From the NCBI GenBank assembly GCA_022768185.1, contig JALEMS010000036.1, forward strand, positions 1 to 60,866: 60,866 nucleotides of DNA, read 5' to 3'. Source of the stretch: Clostridiales bacterium. Lineage in GTDB: Bacteria; Bacillota; Clostridia; Oscillospirales; Oscillospiraceae. Shown here piece after piece: positions 33,507 through 42,599 of the stretch (its first letter is position 1; every line of letters starts with the position of its first letter). A program made the translations under genes and the position numbers. The notes beneath the pieces were generated by a model. That model saw nothing but the letters and a program-made list of their open reading frames with translations. It was not told where the DNA came from and searched no databases.

Positions 33507-35849
33507 ATGCCATATAACGGGTTTACTTTATTTGACGGCGGAATGGGCACCATGCTCCAGAAGGCGGGTATGCCCGCCGGTATGCGTCCGGAGCAGTATA
33601 ACCTCACCGACCCGGCGCTCATTCGCTCGATTCAGGCGCAGTACGTCGCCGCCGGGGCGGACGTCATCACGGCCAACACCTTCGGCGCGACGGAGCACAA
33701 GCTCGGCGCGCAGGCGGCTGAGGCTGCGGCGGCGGGCGTGCGCATTGCCCGCGAGGCGGGCGCGCGCCGCGTTGCGCTGGATCTGGGACCGACGGGCGCC
33801 ATGCTTGCACCGCTCGGCGCCATGCCGTTTGACGAGGCTTACGAACAGTTTGCCGCGCAGGTGCGCGCCGGCGCACCGGGTGCGGATCTGGTGCTGATCG
33901 AGACCATGTCCGATCTGCTTGAGGCCAAGGCCGCGCTGCTGGCGGCGAAGGAAAACTGCGCGCTGCCGGTGTTCGTCACGATGAGCTTTGCTGCCGACGG
34001 ACGCAGCTTTCTCGGGTGCGATCCGAAGACTGCGGCGGTGACGCTCGCCTCGCTGGGGGCGGATGCGGTGGGCATCAACTGCTCGCTCGGCCCGCGCGAG
34101 CTGCTGCCGCTGGTGCGGGAGATGGCCGGCTGCGTTCGCGTGCCGCTGCTGGTGCAGCCCAACGCGGGCTTGCCGCGGATTGTCGAGGGGCGCACGGTGT
34201 TCGACGTGGGGCCGGAGGAGTTTGCCGGGCTGGTCGGCGCGCTGCTTGACGCGGGCGTCACCATGGCCGGCGGCTGCTGCGGCACCACGCCGGAGCACAT
34301 CCGCGCGCTGCGCCGTGAAATGGAGCGGCGCACGGCGCGCCAGCCGGCTTACCGGCCCTGCACACGCATCACCAGCGGCCAGCGTACCGTGGAGCTGGAC
34401 GGCACGAACACCGTCGTCATCGGCGAGCGCATCAATCCCACCGGGCGCAAAAAGCTGCGCCGCCTGTTTGCCGAGGCCGACTGGACGGCCATTGCCGGCG
34501 AGGCCATCGAGCAGGAGGAGGCGGGCGCGGACCTGCTGGACGTCAACGCCGGCCTGCCGGATCTGGACGAGGCTGAGGTGCTGCCGCGGCTGATCGGCGA
34601 GCTGCAGGCCGTCACGCCCCTGCCGCTGCAGATCGATAGCTCCGACCCTGCCGCCATTGAGGCGGCGGTGCGCGTTTACTGCGGCAAACCGCTCATCAAC
34701 TCGGTCAACGGAAAGCGCGAGAGCATGGACGCAATTTTGCCGATCGTGAAGCAATACGGCGCGGCGGTCGTCGCCCTGACGCTGGATGAAAACGGCATCC
34801 CGCCCACGGCGGAGGAGCGTCTTGCCATTGCCCGGCGCATCGTGGAGCGCGCGGAGGCCATGGGAATCCCGCGGGAGGATGTGCTGGTCGACTGCCTGGT
34901 GCTGACCGCCTCGACCAATCAGGCCATGGTGCTGCAGACGCTGCGCGCCGTGTCGCTGGTACGGCGGGAGCTGGGATGCCGTACGGTGCTGGGCGTGAGC
35001 AACGTCAGCTTCGGTCTGCCGGCGCGCGAGACGCTGAATGCGACATTTCTCGGCGCGGCCTTCGGCGCGGGGCTGGACATGCCCATTCTGAACCCGCTTT
35101 CCAAAAAATATATGGAGGTCGTTTCGGCCTTCCGCGTGCTCAGCAACCAGGACGCCGGAGCGGCAGCCTTCATCGCGGCGCACGCCGTATCGGCGGAAAC
35201 GCCGGCAGCGCCGCAGCCGGCGGGGGACGAAGCGCCGGACGTGCGCACGCTGATCCTCAGTGGCCGGCGCGACCGTATTGAGGAGGCCGTCCGCCGTGAG
35301 CTGCAGGACAAGGAACCGATGGAGATCATCAACGGTCAGATCATTCCCGCGCTGGATACGGTGGGCGCGCGCTTTGAGCGCGGCGAGGTATTCCTGCCGC
35401 AGCTGATGGCCTCGGCTGAGACGGCAAAGCAGGGATTTGCCCTGCTGCGTGCGGCCAGCCCCGCCGACCGTGTGCAGACGCGAGGCCGCGTGCTGCTGGC
35501 GACGGTGCATGGAGACATTCATGACATCGGCAAGAATATCGTGCGCATGCTGCTGGAGAACTACGGCTTTTCCGTCCTCGACCTGGGGCGGGACGTCCCG
35601 GCAGAGACGGTCGTGCAGGCCGTTCTGCGCGAGAAGATCCGGCTGGTCGGCCTGAGCGCGCTGATGACCACCACCGTGCGCAGCATGGCTGAGACCATTG
35701 CCGCGCTGCGCGCTGCGGGCGCGGACTGCCGCATCATGGTCGGCGGCGCGGTGCTCACGCAGGAGTACGCCGAGATGGTCGGCGCGGACTTTTACGCGCG
35801 CGACGCGGCGGAATCGGCCCGCATTGCTGCACAGGTGTTCGGCGGCTGA
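33507..35849 (+). CDS. metH: Cobalamin-dependent methionine synthase, short form
   Basis: A 780-aa protein lacking the fused reactivation domain. Homocysteine domain 1-285 has zinc cysteines in GINCSLGP and AGGCCGTTP. The pterin-binding domain spans about 295-545 (GERINPTGRKKLRRLF, DVNAGLPD, PLQIDSSDP). The cobalamin cap lies near 555-650, and the B12 domain near 650-780 has the ligand His in VHGDIHDIGKNIV, with LSALMTTTV and VGGAVL. It methylates homocysteine using methyl-THF. Confidence 0.95.
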   Translation: MPYNGFTLFDGGMGTMLQKAGMPAGMRPEQYNLTDPALIRSIQAQYVAAGADVITANTFGATEHKLGAQAAEAAAAGVRIAREAGARRVALDLGPTGAMLAPLGAMPFDEAYEQFAAQVRAGAPGADLVLIETMSDLLEAKAALLAAKENCALPVFVTMSFAADGRSFLGCDPKTAAVTLASLGADAVGINCSLGPRELLPLVREMAGCVRVPLLVQPNAGLPRIVEGRTVFDVGPEEFAGLVGALLDAGVTMAGGCCGTTPEHIRALRREMERRTARQPAYRPCTRITSGQRTVELDGTNTVVIGERINPTGRKKLRRLFAEADWTAIAGEAIEQEEAGADLLDVNAGLPDLDEAEVLPRLIGELQAVTPLPLQIDSSDPAAIEAAVRVYCGKPLINSVNGKRESMDAILPIVKQYGAAVVALTLDENGIPPTAEERLAIARRIVERAEAMGIPREDVLVDCLVLTASTNQAMVLQTLRAVSLVRRELGCRTVLGVSNVSFGLPARETLNATFLGAAFGAGLDMPILNPLSKKYMEVVSAFRVLSNQDAGAAAFIAAHAVSAETPAAPQPAGDEAPDVRTLILSGRRDRIEEAVRRELQDKEPMEIINGQIIPALDTVGARFERGEVFLPQLMASAETAKQGFALLRAASPADRVQTRGRVLLATVHGDIHDIGKNIVRMLLENYGFSVLDLGRDVPAETVVQAVLREKIRLVGLSALMTTTVRSMAETIAALRAAGADCRIMVGGAVLTQEYAEMVGADFYARDAAESARIAAQVFGG

Positions 35850-35927
35850 GGTCGCCATCTAAATTATGTAAACCAAATCCGGCGCGACCGTCCGGTCGTG
35901 CGCATCAGGGAGGCAAACCGGCACAAT

Positions 35928-37169
35928 ATGAAACAAACCTACTCCACCCCGCAGATTGCACCCGCAGTACACACCCGGGAAGAGCGCTACAAGCAGTTCC
36001 TGCTGGGCTTTGGCTTCTGGGGCTCGATCGCAATTGTGATTTTTCTGGCGCTGAAATATCTCCTGCGGTATCTGATGCCGTTTGTTGTGGCGTTGGCTGT
36101 CGTGGCGTTGCTGCAGTCGCCGTCGCGTTGGATTGCACGCCACACGAAAATCAAAAAGAGCGTGGTCGGTATCATTCTGGCCATCCTGGTCTATGCCGTG
36201 CTGGCGGGGCTGATGGTGCTGTGCTCGTTCGCCGTGGTGTCTACGGTGGCCGATTGGGCCGGCAGCCTGCCGGCGTACTATACCGAATCGATTGCCCCGG
36301 CGCTCTCCGGCCTGGGCGAGGAAGGCTCGAAGCTGTATGCGCGGCTGGATCCGGAGCTGGTGGCCTTTCTGGAGAGCATCATCCCGTCGGTCACTTCGTC
36401 GCTGAGCAGTGCGGTCACAAAATTCTCCGTCAAGCTGGTCAGCTGGGCCTCGTCCATTGCCACCAGCCTGCCGAAGCTGCTGCTGTCGGCCGTCATCTGC
36501 GTCATCGCCACCGTATTTCTGGCGGCAGACTACGACTCGCTGTCCGTCCGGATGCGGCAGGCGCTGCCGGAGCGTGCCGGGCAGATTGTGCAAATGGTGC
36601 AGTCTGCGTTTAAAACCATCATTAAAAGCTACATCAGCTCGTATCTTCTGGTGATGCTCATTACATTTGCAGAGATCTCGGCAGGGCTGCTCATTCTCCG
36701 TGTGGAGAACGCGCCGCTCATCGCGGCGGTCATCGCCGTGTTTGATATTCTGCCGATCGTCGGCTCCGGTATGATCCTGGCTCCGTGGGCCATCATCCTG
36801 CTGATTCAGGGGAAGATGGGCCGCGGCATCGGGATTGCTGTCTTGTATGTTGTGGTCGTGGTGGCCCGGCAGATCATGGAGCCGAAGCTGGTCGGCAAGC
36901 GCGTCGGCCTGCACCCGCTGGCCACGCTCATCTGTCTGTGGGTCGGCGCAAAGACGCTGGGCGTTGCGGGCATGTTCGGCTTCCCGATCACGCTGCTGAT
37001 TCTCAAGGATCTGCGTGCCGGCGGCGTGATCGGCAGAAGACGTCCGCCGGAGGCAAACGGCAGAACCGGCGGCACGGACGAAACGAAGGGCTCCGGCAGT
37101 GAGGATGAGGCGAAGCGGTCCGGCGACAACCGGCCGGACGCGCCCGCCGCGGAAAACTCTGCCGGCTGA
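35928..37169 (+). CDS. AI-2E family transporter
   Basis: A 413-aa membrane protein with about eight hydrophobic helices (for example LLRYLMPFVVALAVVALLQ and FDILPIVGSGMILAPWAIILLIQG). The C-terminal PKLVGKRVGLHPLATLICLWVGAKTLG block is characteristic. The tail after residue 370 is hydrophilic and low-complexity. AI-2 export is shown for few members; sporulation YtvI-type relatives also belong here. The ribosome site GGGAGG is 14 nt upstream, so the start is less certain. Confidence 0.85.
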   Translation: MKQTYSTPQIAPAVHTREERYKQFLLGFGFWGSIAIVIFLALKYLLRYLMPFVVALAVVALLQSPSRWIARHTKIKKSVVGIILAILVYAVLAGLMVLCSFAVVSTVADWAGSLPAYYTESIAPALSGLGEEGSKLYARLDPELVAFLESIIPSVTSSLSSAVTKFSVKLVSWASSIATSLPKLLLSAVICVIATVFLAADYDSLSVRMRQALPERAGQIVQMVQSAFKTIIKSYISSYLLVMLITFAEISAGLLILRVENAPLIAAVIAVFDILPIVGSGMILAPWAIILLIQGKMGRGIGIAVLYVVVVVARQIMEPKLVGKRVGLHPLATLICLWVGAKTLGVAGMFGFPITLLILKDLRAGGVIGRRRPPEANGRTGGTDETKGSGSEDEAKRSGDNRPDAPAAENSAG

Positions 37170-37170
37170 A

Positions 37171-37199
37171 TTGCAATTTTCTGCCGGCTGTGGTAAAAT
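37171..37199 (+). promoter_or_regulatory. Promoter of glmM
   Basis: TTGCAA (37171-37176) and TAAAAT (37194-37199) have 17-nt spacing, immediately after the transporter stop. The leader to glmM is about 110 nt. Confidence 0.75.
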
Positions 37200-37313
37200 C
37201 TCGTTTACGGCCGGATACGGCTGCGTTGCGCCCCGCTGCAACGGGGGAGGGCAGCTTTGGCCGGAAAACCGAACGGATGTACGGCGGCTGCGGCCGCTTG
37301 AAAGGAAGTTGTT

Positions 37314-38666
37314 ATGTCCAGATATTTCGGAACGGACGGGTTCCGCGGCGAGGCAAACGTGGTGCTCACCGCCGATCACGCCTATGCGATCGGCCGCTTT
37401 CTCGGCTGGTATTACGGCAGGGAACACCGGGCGCGCATCGTCATCGGCAAGGACACCCGCCGTTCCAGCTATATGTTTGAATCGGCGCTGTGCGCGGGGC
37501 TGGCCGCCTCGGGTGCGGACGCCTGCACGCTGCACGTCACCACCACGCCGAGCGTGGCCTATGTCGCCCGCACGGAGGACTTCGACTGCGGCATCATGAT
37601 CAGCGCCAGCCACAACCCGTTTTACGACAACGGCATCAAGCTGCTCAACGGAAACGGGGAGAAGATGGAGGAGACGGTCATTGCGCTGGTGGAGGATTAC
37701 CTCGACGGCCACGGAGACGAGATCGCCTACGCCACCGGCACCGACATCGGCCGCATCATCGACTATGCGGCCGGGCGCAACCGGTATATGGGGTATCTGA
37801 TGTCGCTGGCGGTACACTCCTTCCAGGGCGTGCGCATCGGACTCGACTGCGCCAACGGCAGCACCTGGCAGATCGCCAAGAGCGTGTTCGACGCGCTGGG
37901 TGCGGACACCTACGTTATCCACAACGAGCCGGACGGCGTGAACATCAACACCAATTGCGGCTCCACCCATATGGAGAATCTGCGCCGCCTCGTGCGCGAA
38001 AACGGGCTGGATGTGGGCTTCGCCTTTGACGGCGACGCCGACCGCTGCCTGGCCGTGGATGAGCGCGGCAATCTCGTCAACGGCGACCAGATCATGTACC
38101 TGTGCGCCCGCAGCATGAAGGAGCAGGGCCTGCTGGGCGACACGCACCTGGTCACCACCGTGATGAGCAACATCGGCCTGTACAAGGCGCTGGATGCGCT
38201 CGGCATCGGCTATGAAAAAACCCGTGTGGGCGACCGGTTCGTGTGGGAATGCATGCGCGCCGGCGGCCATCTCATCGGCGGCGAGCAGTCCGGGCACATC
38301 ATCTTTGCCAAGCACGCCACCACCGGCGACGGCATGATCACCGCCCTGAAGATCATGGAGGCCATGCTCGGCAGGAAGCAGCCGCTCTCGCAGCTGGTCG
38401 CGCCGGTGACGATCTATCCGCAGGTGCTGAAAAACGTGGTTGTGACCGATAAGGACACGGCCATGCAGAATGCGGCCGTGCAGGCGGCGGTGCAGCGCTG
38501 TGAGGCGCGTCTGGGAGACTCGGGGCGCATGCTGCTGCGCAAGAGCGGCACCGAGCCGCTGCTGCGCGTGATGGCCGAGGCTGAGACGGACGAGGCCTGT
38601 CATCAGGCTGTGGACGAGGTCATCGACGCCATGCGCGCCGAGGGTCTGCTTGTGCGGGTGAAGTGA
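37314..38666 (+). CDS. glmM: Phosphoglucosamine mutase
   Basis: A 450-aa phosphohexomutase converting glucosamine-6-phosphate to glucosamine-1-phosphate for UDP-GlcNAc. FGTDGFRG opens the protein, the phosphoserine loop is MISASHNPFYDNG near residue 100, the metal loop FDGDADRC near 240, the sugar loop GGEQSGH near 322, and RKSGTEPLLRVM binds phosphate. Directly followed (7 nt) by an acyltransferase-like gene of the same pathway style. Confidence 0.92.
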   Translation: MSRYFGTDGFRGEANVVLTADHAYAIGRFLGWYYGREHRARIVIGKDTRRSSYMFESALCAGLAASGADACTLHVTTTPSVAYVARTEDFDCGIMISASHNPFYDNGIKLLNGNGEKMEETVIALVEDYLDGHGDEIAYATGTDIGRIIDYAAGRNRYMGYLMSLAVHSFQGVRIGLDCANGSTWQIAKSVFDALGADTYVIHNEPDGVNINTNCGSTHMENLRRLVRENGLDVGFAFDGDADRCLAVDERGNLVNGDQIMYLCARSMKEQGLLGDTHLVTTVMSNIGLYKALDALGIGYEKTRVGDRFVWECMRAGGHLIGGEQSGHIIFAKHATTGDGMITALKIMEAMLGRKQPLSQLVAPVTIYPQVLKNVVVTDKDTAMQNAAVQAAVQRCEARLGDSGRMLLRKSGTEPLLRVMAEAETDEACHQAVDEVIDAMRAEGLLVRVK

Positions 38667-38673
38667 GGATATT

Positions 38674-39339
38674 ATGAAGGAAACAACGCAGCTGCTTGAT
38701 CTGACCAAAACCATCGCCGCCGGTCTGTTTGCCGGGCGGCGTTATCCCTGGGAGGTCCTGGAGGACCTTTCCGCCTATATTCTGAAGCTCGGCGCGTCGC
38801 TGCCGGAGGCGGAGTTTGACCATCCGAAGCCGGACGTGTGGATCGCAAAGGACGCCGAGGTCTACCCCACCGCGTGGATCAACGGCCCCTGCATCATCGA
38901 CCACGGCGCGCAGGTGCGACACTGCGCCTTCCTCCGCGGCAGCGCCATCGTGGGGAAACATGCTGTGGTGGGCAACTCTACCGAGCTGAAGAACGTGGTG
39001 CTCTTTGACGGCGTGCAGGTGCCCCACTATAATTATGTCGGCGATTCCGTGCTGGGCCACCGCGCGCACATGGGCGCCGGCTCCATCACCTCCAACGTCA
39101 AAAGCGACCGTACGCTTGTCCAGGTGCGCGACGGGGATGTGCGTATTCCGACCGGGCGCAAAAAATTCGGCGCCATCGTCGCAGACTTTGCCGAGGTCGG
39201 CTGCAACGCCGTGCTCAACCCCGGCACGATCGTGGAGCGCGGCAGTATCGTCTATCCCGTCGTCTGCGTGCGCGGCGTTGTGCCGGAGCGCTGCATCTGC
39301 AAAACCGGCGGCGTGATCGTTCCGCGCCGGGAGGACTGA
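38674..39339 (+). CDS. Left-handed beta-helix acyltransferase, GlmU C-domain-like
   Basis: A 221-aa protein. Residues 55-185 contain hexapeptide repeats, and the stretch GNSTELKNVVLFDGVQVPHYNYVGDSVLG then GAGSITSNV parallels the acetyltransferase domain of GlmU. The N-terminal uridylyltransferase domain is absent. Next to glmM it could acetylate glucosamine-1-phosphate or a related sugar nucleotide. Substrate assignment is inference. Confidence 0.82.
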   Translation: MKETTQLLDLTKTIAAGLFAGRRYPWEVLEDLSAYILKLGASLPEAEFDHPKPDVWIAKDAEVYPTAWINGPCIIDHGAQVRHCAFLRGSAIVGKHAVVGNSTELKNVVLFDGVQVPHYNYVGDSVLGHRAHMGAGSITSNVKSDRTLVQVRDGDVRIPTGRKKFGAIVADFAEVGCNAVLNPGTIVERGSIVYPVVCVRGVVPERCICKTGGVIVPRRED

Positions 39340-39365
39340 CGGAGCGGGCAAACAGGAAAATGAAA

Positions 39366-39390
39366 GGCTCCCGGCCTGCGGCCGGGAGCG
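39366..39390. terminator. Terminator between the glmM operon and the Cys-rich gene
   Basis: GCTCCCGGCC and its complement form an 11-bp stem with a 3-nt loop. The minus-strand side is followed by CTTTCATTTT. Confidence 0.7.
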
Positions 39391-39406
39391 GGAAGCATTT
39401 GTCGGA

Positions 39407-40186
39407 TCAGTTCGAGTCGTCGCCGGTGCGGTCAGGCGGGAAGAACGCCTCCACCGGGAAGCGGATACGCGAGAACATGGTGCACGGATCGTCCTCGGAG
39501 GAGCCGACGCATTCCTTATCCGGCAGGCAATAATCGTAGGCCGGGATGAGGATCTGGCTGTCGCGCTCCAGACGGATGATGGAAAACTGGCCGATGGTGA
39601 CGTACAGCCTCCGTCCGGTCTCTCCGAACACCAGCTTCTCGCCCATGGCCTCGAGAATGGGCTCGGGAATAGAGGGCGCGTCGCAGTCGCCGCCAATGCC
39701 GGAGGCGTCCGTCAGCTTCATGTTCAGCACGATGGGGTCGACGACCTCAACCACCGCCGTGGGCGTGCCTCTGCCGCTGCAGCGGAACGGCTCGCAGCAC
39801 GTCCCGGACTGGAAGATCTTGACATTGCCCTCGCTGCCGTACAGGATCACGCGCTTGTCGAACACGGCAAGCCCGGTCACCGGCAGCGCGCCGGGGAACG
39901 CCTCGCCGCATACCTTGTAGAAATAGGTGACGTCCACGGTGTAATAGCCGCGGTTGAAGCTGATCTCCTCCACATTCACCGCCGCATACAGCAGCTCTGC
40001 CGAGCGGGGGCGGATGTTGAAGGCGCTGTCTATGTACGCCTGAGAGGATACGCAGGGATAAACCCGCAGATCCTCAATGCAGTCCTTATCCCGGCAGCTA
40101 TCAAAGATTTTTTTGGTGTGGATGCATACGGCCTCGCTGATGCAGGCCGAGCTGTCCACCGGACCGGGTAATACCCTGTCTGCCAT
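39407..40186 (-). CDS. Conserved Cys-rich protein, possible spore-coat component
   Basis: A 259-aa protein beginning with an Ala/Asp start and then HTKKIFDSCRDKDCIEDLRVY, a pattern I associate with clostridial conserved hypothetical proteins. It has about twelve cysteines, no signal peptide and a beta-rich body (NVEEISFNRGYYTVDVTYFYKV). AGGAGGT 6 nt before the ATG sets the start. A SigE-like promoter lies upstream (40229-40256), which suggests mother-cell expression. A coat or exosporium role is inferred. Confidence 0.6.
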   Translation of the reverse strand: MADRVLPGPVDSSACISEAVCIHTKKIFDSCRDKDCIEDLRVYPCVSSQAYIDSAFNIRPRSAELLYAAVNVEEISFNRGYYTVDVTYFYKVCGEAFPGALPVTGLAVFDKRVILYGSEGNVKIFQSGTCCEPFRCSGRGTPTAVVEVVDPIVLNMKLTDASGIGGDCDAPSIPEPILEAMGEKLVFGETGRRLYVTIGQFSIIRLERDSQILIPAYDYCLPDKECVGSSEDDPCTMFSRIRFPVEAFFPPDRTGDDSN

Positions 40187-40228
40187 TATGATACCTCCTG
40201 ACTGGATATTTGAACGCCGTTCAGTATC

Positions 40229-40256
40229 AGTGTATGCGCCGGTGTGCGCATTGTGA
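40229..40256 (-). promoter_or_regulatory. Candidate SigE-type (or sigma-A) promoter of the Cys-rich gene
   Basis: On the minus strand CATACACT (40236-40229) matches the SigE -10 CATACAnT. TCACAAT (40256-40250) resembles the SigE -35, with a 13-nt spacer. The same stretch can also be read as sigma-A TTCACA-17-TACACT, so sigma identity is not settled. Confidence 0.45.
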
Positions 40257-40283
40257 AGAACATTGCGAAAGGAAGGGGCTGCC

Positions 40284-40814
40284 ATGAACGGTCTCGGCTT
40301 TATTCGGGAAAAACTGGATATCAAGATCCTGATCCTGTTTATTCTGCAGCGGCTTCCGGAGCCGGTGGACCTCGACACGCTGGCAGGACTGACGCGGCAG
40401 GAGGATACGGTGGGATGGTTTGATTTCACCGAGTGTCTGGCCGAGCTGGAGGAGTCCGGTCATATCGTGCAGGAGCGCGGCGGCTGGCGTATCACGCCCA
40501 AGGGCGAGCGCAACAGCCGCATGGTGGAAAGCAGCCTGCCCTGGTGCGTGCGTTCCCGGACGGAGAAGCTGGTTTCGCCCGTGGCGGCGCGGCTGCGGCG
40601 CGATGCAATGATCGTCACCGACCATAAGCTGCTCGACGACGGCACGGCCATTGCCGAGCTGTCGCTCTCAGACGGCAAGGGGCCGATGCTGCGCCTGTCG
40701 GTGCTGTGCGCGGGCGAGACGCAGGCGGCCGAGATCGAAGCGCGCTTTCGCGTCAATGCCGAGCAGACCTATGCGCGCGTCATGCAGCTGCTCACTGCGG
40801 ACGGCGCGTCCTGA
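40284..40814 (+). CDS. DUF4364 family protein
   Basis: A 176-aa protein. Residues 5-75 form a winged-helix domain (LDIKILILFILQRLPEPVDLD, FDFTECLAELEESGHI, WRITPKGER). The remainder is an alpha/beta domain (RRDAMIVTDHKLLDDGTAIAELSLSDGKGPMLRLSVL). This family is common in Clostridia and probably regulatory, but no ligand or target is known. GGAAGGGG lies 7 nt before the ATG. Confidence 0.85.
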   Translation: MNGLGFIREKLDIKILILFILQRLPEPVDLDTLAGLTRQEDTVGWFDFTECLAELEESGHIVQERGGWRITPKGERNSRMVESSLPWCVRSRTEKLVSPVAARLRRDAMIVTDHKLLDDGTAIAELSLSDGKGPMLRLSVLCAGETQAAEIEARFRVNAEQTYARVMQLLTADGAS

Positions 40815-40856
40815 ACGCAGGGTGCGCACGCGGCGGAAAATGACAGAAAAATGGGA

Positions 40857-40885
40857 TTGCAATTATACGCATAACGTGCTATACT
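40857..40885 (+). promoter_or_regulatory. Promoter of tRNA-Gly
   Basis: TTGCAA (40857-40862) and TATACT (40880-40885) have 17-nt spacing with an extended TGc before the -10. It is 16 nt ahead of the mature tRNA. Confidence 0.85.
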
Positions 40886-40901
40886 CTACAGCACGTATGA
40901 T

Positions 40902-40975
40902 GCGGGTGTAGTTCAATGGCAGAACATCAGCTTCCCAAGCTGAATACGAGGGTTCGATTCCCTTCACCCGCTCCA
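40902..40975 (+). tRNA. tRNA-Gly (anticodon CCC)
   Basis: A 74-nt cloverleaf with encoded CCA. The acceptor arms GCGGGTG/CACCCGC pair perfectly. The anticodon arm TCAGC-TTCCCAA-GCTGA presents CCC, and the T arm carries GGTTCGATTCC. It reads GGG codons. Confidence 0.95.
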
Positions 40976-40992
40976 CAGTCATTTGGATAGAT

Positions 40993-41014
40993 GGACGCTC
41001 TGCGTCCTTTTTTT
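40993..41014 (+). terminator. Terminator of tRNA-Gly
   Basis: GGACGC (40993-40998) pairs with GCGTCC (41002-41007), with a 3-nt loop and a T7 run. It ends 20 nt before the MATE gene start, so that gene depends on read-through or an unseen promoter. Confidence 0.8.
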
Positions 41015-41033
41015 GTGTCAGGAGAGAAAAAAC

Positions 41034-42437
41034 ATGTCTAAATCTGTCGCGGCGCCCATGGAGAATAAAATGGGCGTCATGCCGGTTGGCAAGCTGCTGC
41101 TGAACATGGGTGTGCCCATCATGCTTTCCATGCTGGTGCAGGCGCTGTACAATGTGGTCGACAGTATCTTCGTCTCCCGTATTTCCGAGGCTGCGCTTAC
41201 CGCCGTGTCCATGGCCTTCCCCATGCAGAATCTCATCATTTCCTTCGCAACCGGCATCGGCGTCGGCATGAACGCGCTGCTGTCGCGCGCACTGGGACAG
41301 CGCGATCAGAAAACCGCCAACAAGATGGCCGTTCACGGCCTGTTTCTGGTGGCGTGCTGCGCGGTGTGCTTCCTCATTGCGGGCGTTTTCTTCAGCCGTG
41401 CGTATATGAACGCGCAGACCACGGATCCCGAGATCTTCCGCCACGGCGTCAGCTACCTTACCATATGCTGCATCGGATCGTTTGCCATATTCGGAGAGAT
41501 CATCTTCGAGCGCATGCTGCAGGCGACCGGGCGCACCTTGCTGTCCATGGTTTCACAGATGACCGGCGCGGTCATCAACCTCATCTTTGATCCCATTATG
41601 ATCTTCGGCCTGCTCGGCTGCCCGCGCATGGGCGTGACAGGCGCCGCGCTTGCCACGGTGCTGGGCCAGATTGTGGCATGCATCCTTGCATTTGTTCTCA
41701 ACCAGCGTAAAAACCCCGAGGCGCGCCTGTCGCTGCGCGGCTTCCGCCCGGAGGGACGCACCACCTGGCGCATTCTTGCCATCGGCGTGCCGTCGATCGT
41801 GATGGCTTCCGTCACGTCAGTGACGACCTTCCTGCTCAATATCATTCTGGGCCAGTTCACCTATACGGCGGTTGCCGTCTATGGCGTGTACTTCAAGCTG
41901 CAGAGCTTTGTGATCATGCCGCTGTTCGGCCTGACCAATGCGCTGATACCCATCGTGGCCTTCAACTACGGCCGGCGGGACAAGCGCCGCGTACACGGCG
42001 CCATCCGCTATGCGCTGCTGTACGGCGGTATTCTGATGTTCATCGGTCTTCTGATGTTCCAGCTGTTTCCCGCACAGCTGCTGCTTTGGTTTGACGCGTC
42101 CGAGTCCATGCTGGGCATCGGCTGCCGCGCGCTGCGCATCATCAGCACCTCCTATGTCTTTGCCAGCTGCTGCATCGTGATGAGCGCCACCTGTCAGGCG
42201 CTGGGCTACGGTGTTTACAGCCTGCTGCTCTCGCTGATCCGCCAGATCGGGTTTCTCATTCCGTCGGCGTGGCTGCTGGCCCGCACGGGCGTGCTGGACA
42301 ATGTGTGGCTGTGCTATCCCATCGCGGAGATTTCTGCGATCATTGTGTCGGTGATCGCGCTGCACCATGCGCTGCGCAAGACCGGCATGAGCAAAAACAG
42401 CCCGGAGCCGGAAGAGACGCCGGCAGCGCCGGCTTGA
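41034..42437 (+). CDS. MATE-family efflux transporter
   Basis: A 467-aa membrane protein with about twelve helices in two homologous halves. GKLLLNMGVPIMLSMLVQALYNVVDSIFVSRI is the typical first helix region, and the second half repeats it with AIGVPSIVMASVTSVTTFLLNIIL. It exports drugs or metabolites by cation antiport. GGAG with an A-rich spacer precedes the ATG. It lies directly behind the tRNA-Gly terminator. Confidence 0.92.
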   Translation: MSKSVAAPMENKMGVMPVGKLLLNMGVPIMLSMLVQALYNVVDSIFVSRISEAALTAVSMAFPMQNLIISFATGIGVGMNALLSRALGQRDQKTANKMAVHGLFLVACCAVCFLIAGVFFSRAYMNAQTTDPEIFRHGVSYLTICCIGSFAIFGEIIFERMLQATGRTLLSMVSQMTGAVINLIFDPIMIFGLLGCPRMGVTGAALATVLGQIVACILAFVLNQRKNPEARLSLRGFRPEGRTTWRILAIGVPSIVMASVTSVTTFLLNIILGQFTYTAVAVYGVYFKLQSFVIMPLFGLTNALIPIVAFNYGRRDKRRVHGAIRYALLYGGILMFIGLLMFQLFPAQLLLWFDASESMLGIGCRALRIISTSYVFASCCIVMSATCQALGYGVYSLLLSLIRQIGFLIPSAWLLARTGVLDNVWLCYPIAEISAIIVSVIALHHALRKTGMSKNSPEPEETPAAPA

Positions 42438-42446
42438 ATCGGTTGG

Positions 42447-42476
42447 AAAAAGAAGCTCCGCCCGGAGCTTCTTTTT
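42447..42476. terminator. Terminator of the MATE gene
   Basis: A 13-bp stem (42447-42459 with 42464-42476) with A5/T5 ends and a 4-nt loop. Confidence 0.9.
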
Positions 42477-42599
42477 GTGCAGGCAGGAAAAATCTTTGAT
42501 TTGCCGGAACCTTTTTCTATGCAGTCCGTCTTTCTGAACAGAGGGAAACCCGTGCGTCCGCCTGCGGGCGGGCAGCTTTGGATGAAATGAGGATGCATG

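Noticed and set aside
33528-35858. 776-codon minus-strand frame opposite metH
   Set aside because: An antisense shadow of a clearly conserved metH with no recognisable domains.
35859-38714. 951-codon minus-strand frame across the AI-2E transporter and glmM
   Set aside because: It spans two real genes and the intervening promoter, without any motif.
40211-40223. TGAAC-GCC-GTTCA palindrome as a LexA box
   Set aside because: The Firmicutes LexA box needs a 4-nt spacer between GAAC and GTTC; here it is 3, and the neighbours are not SOS genes.
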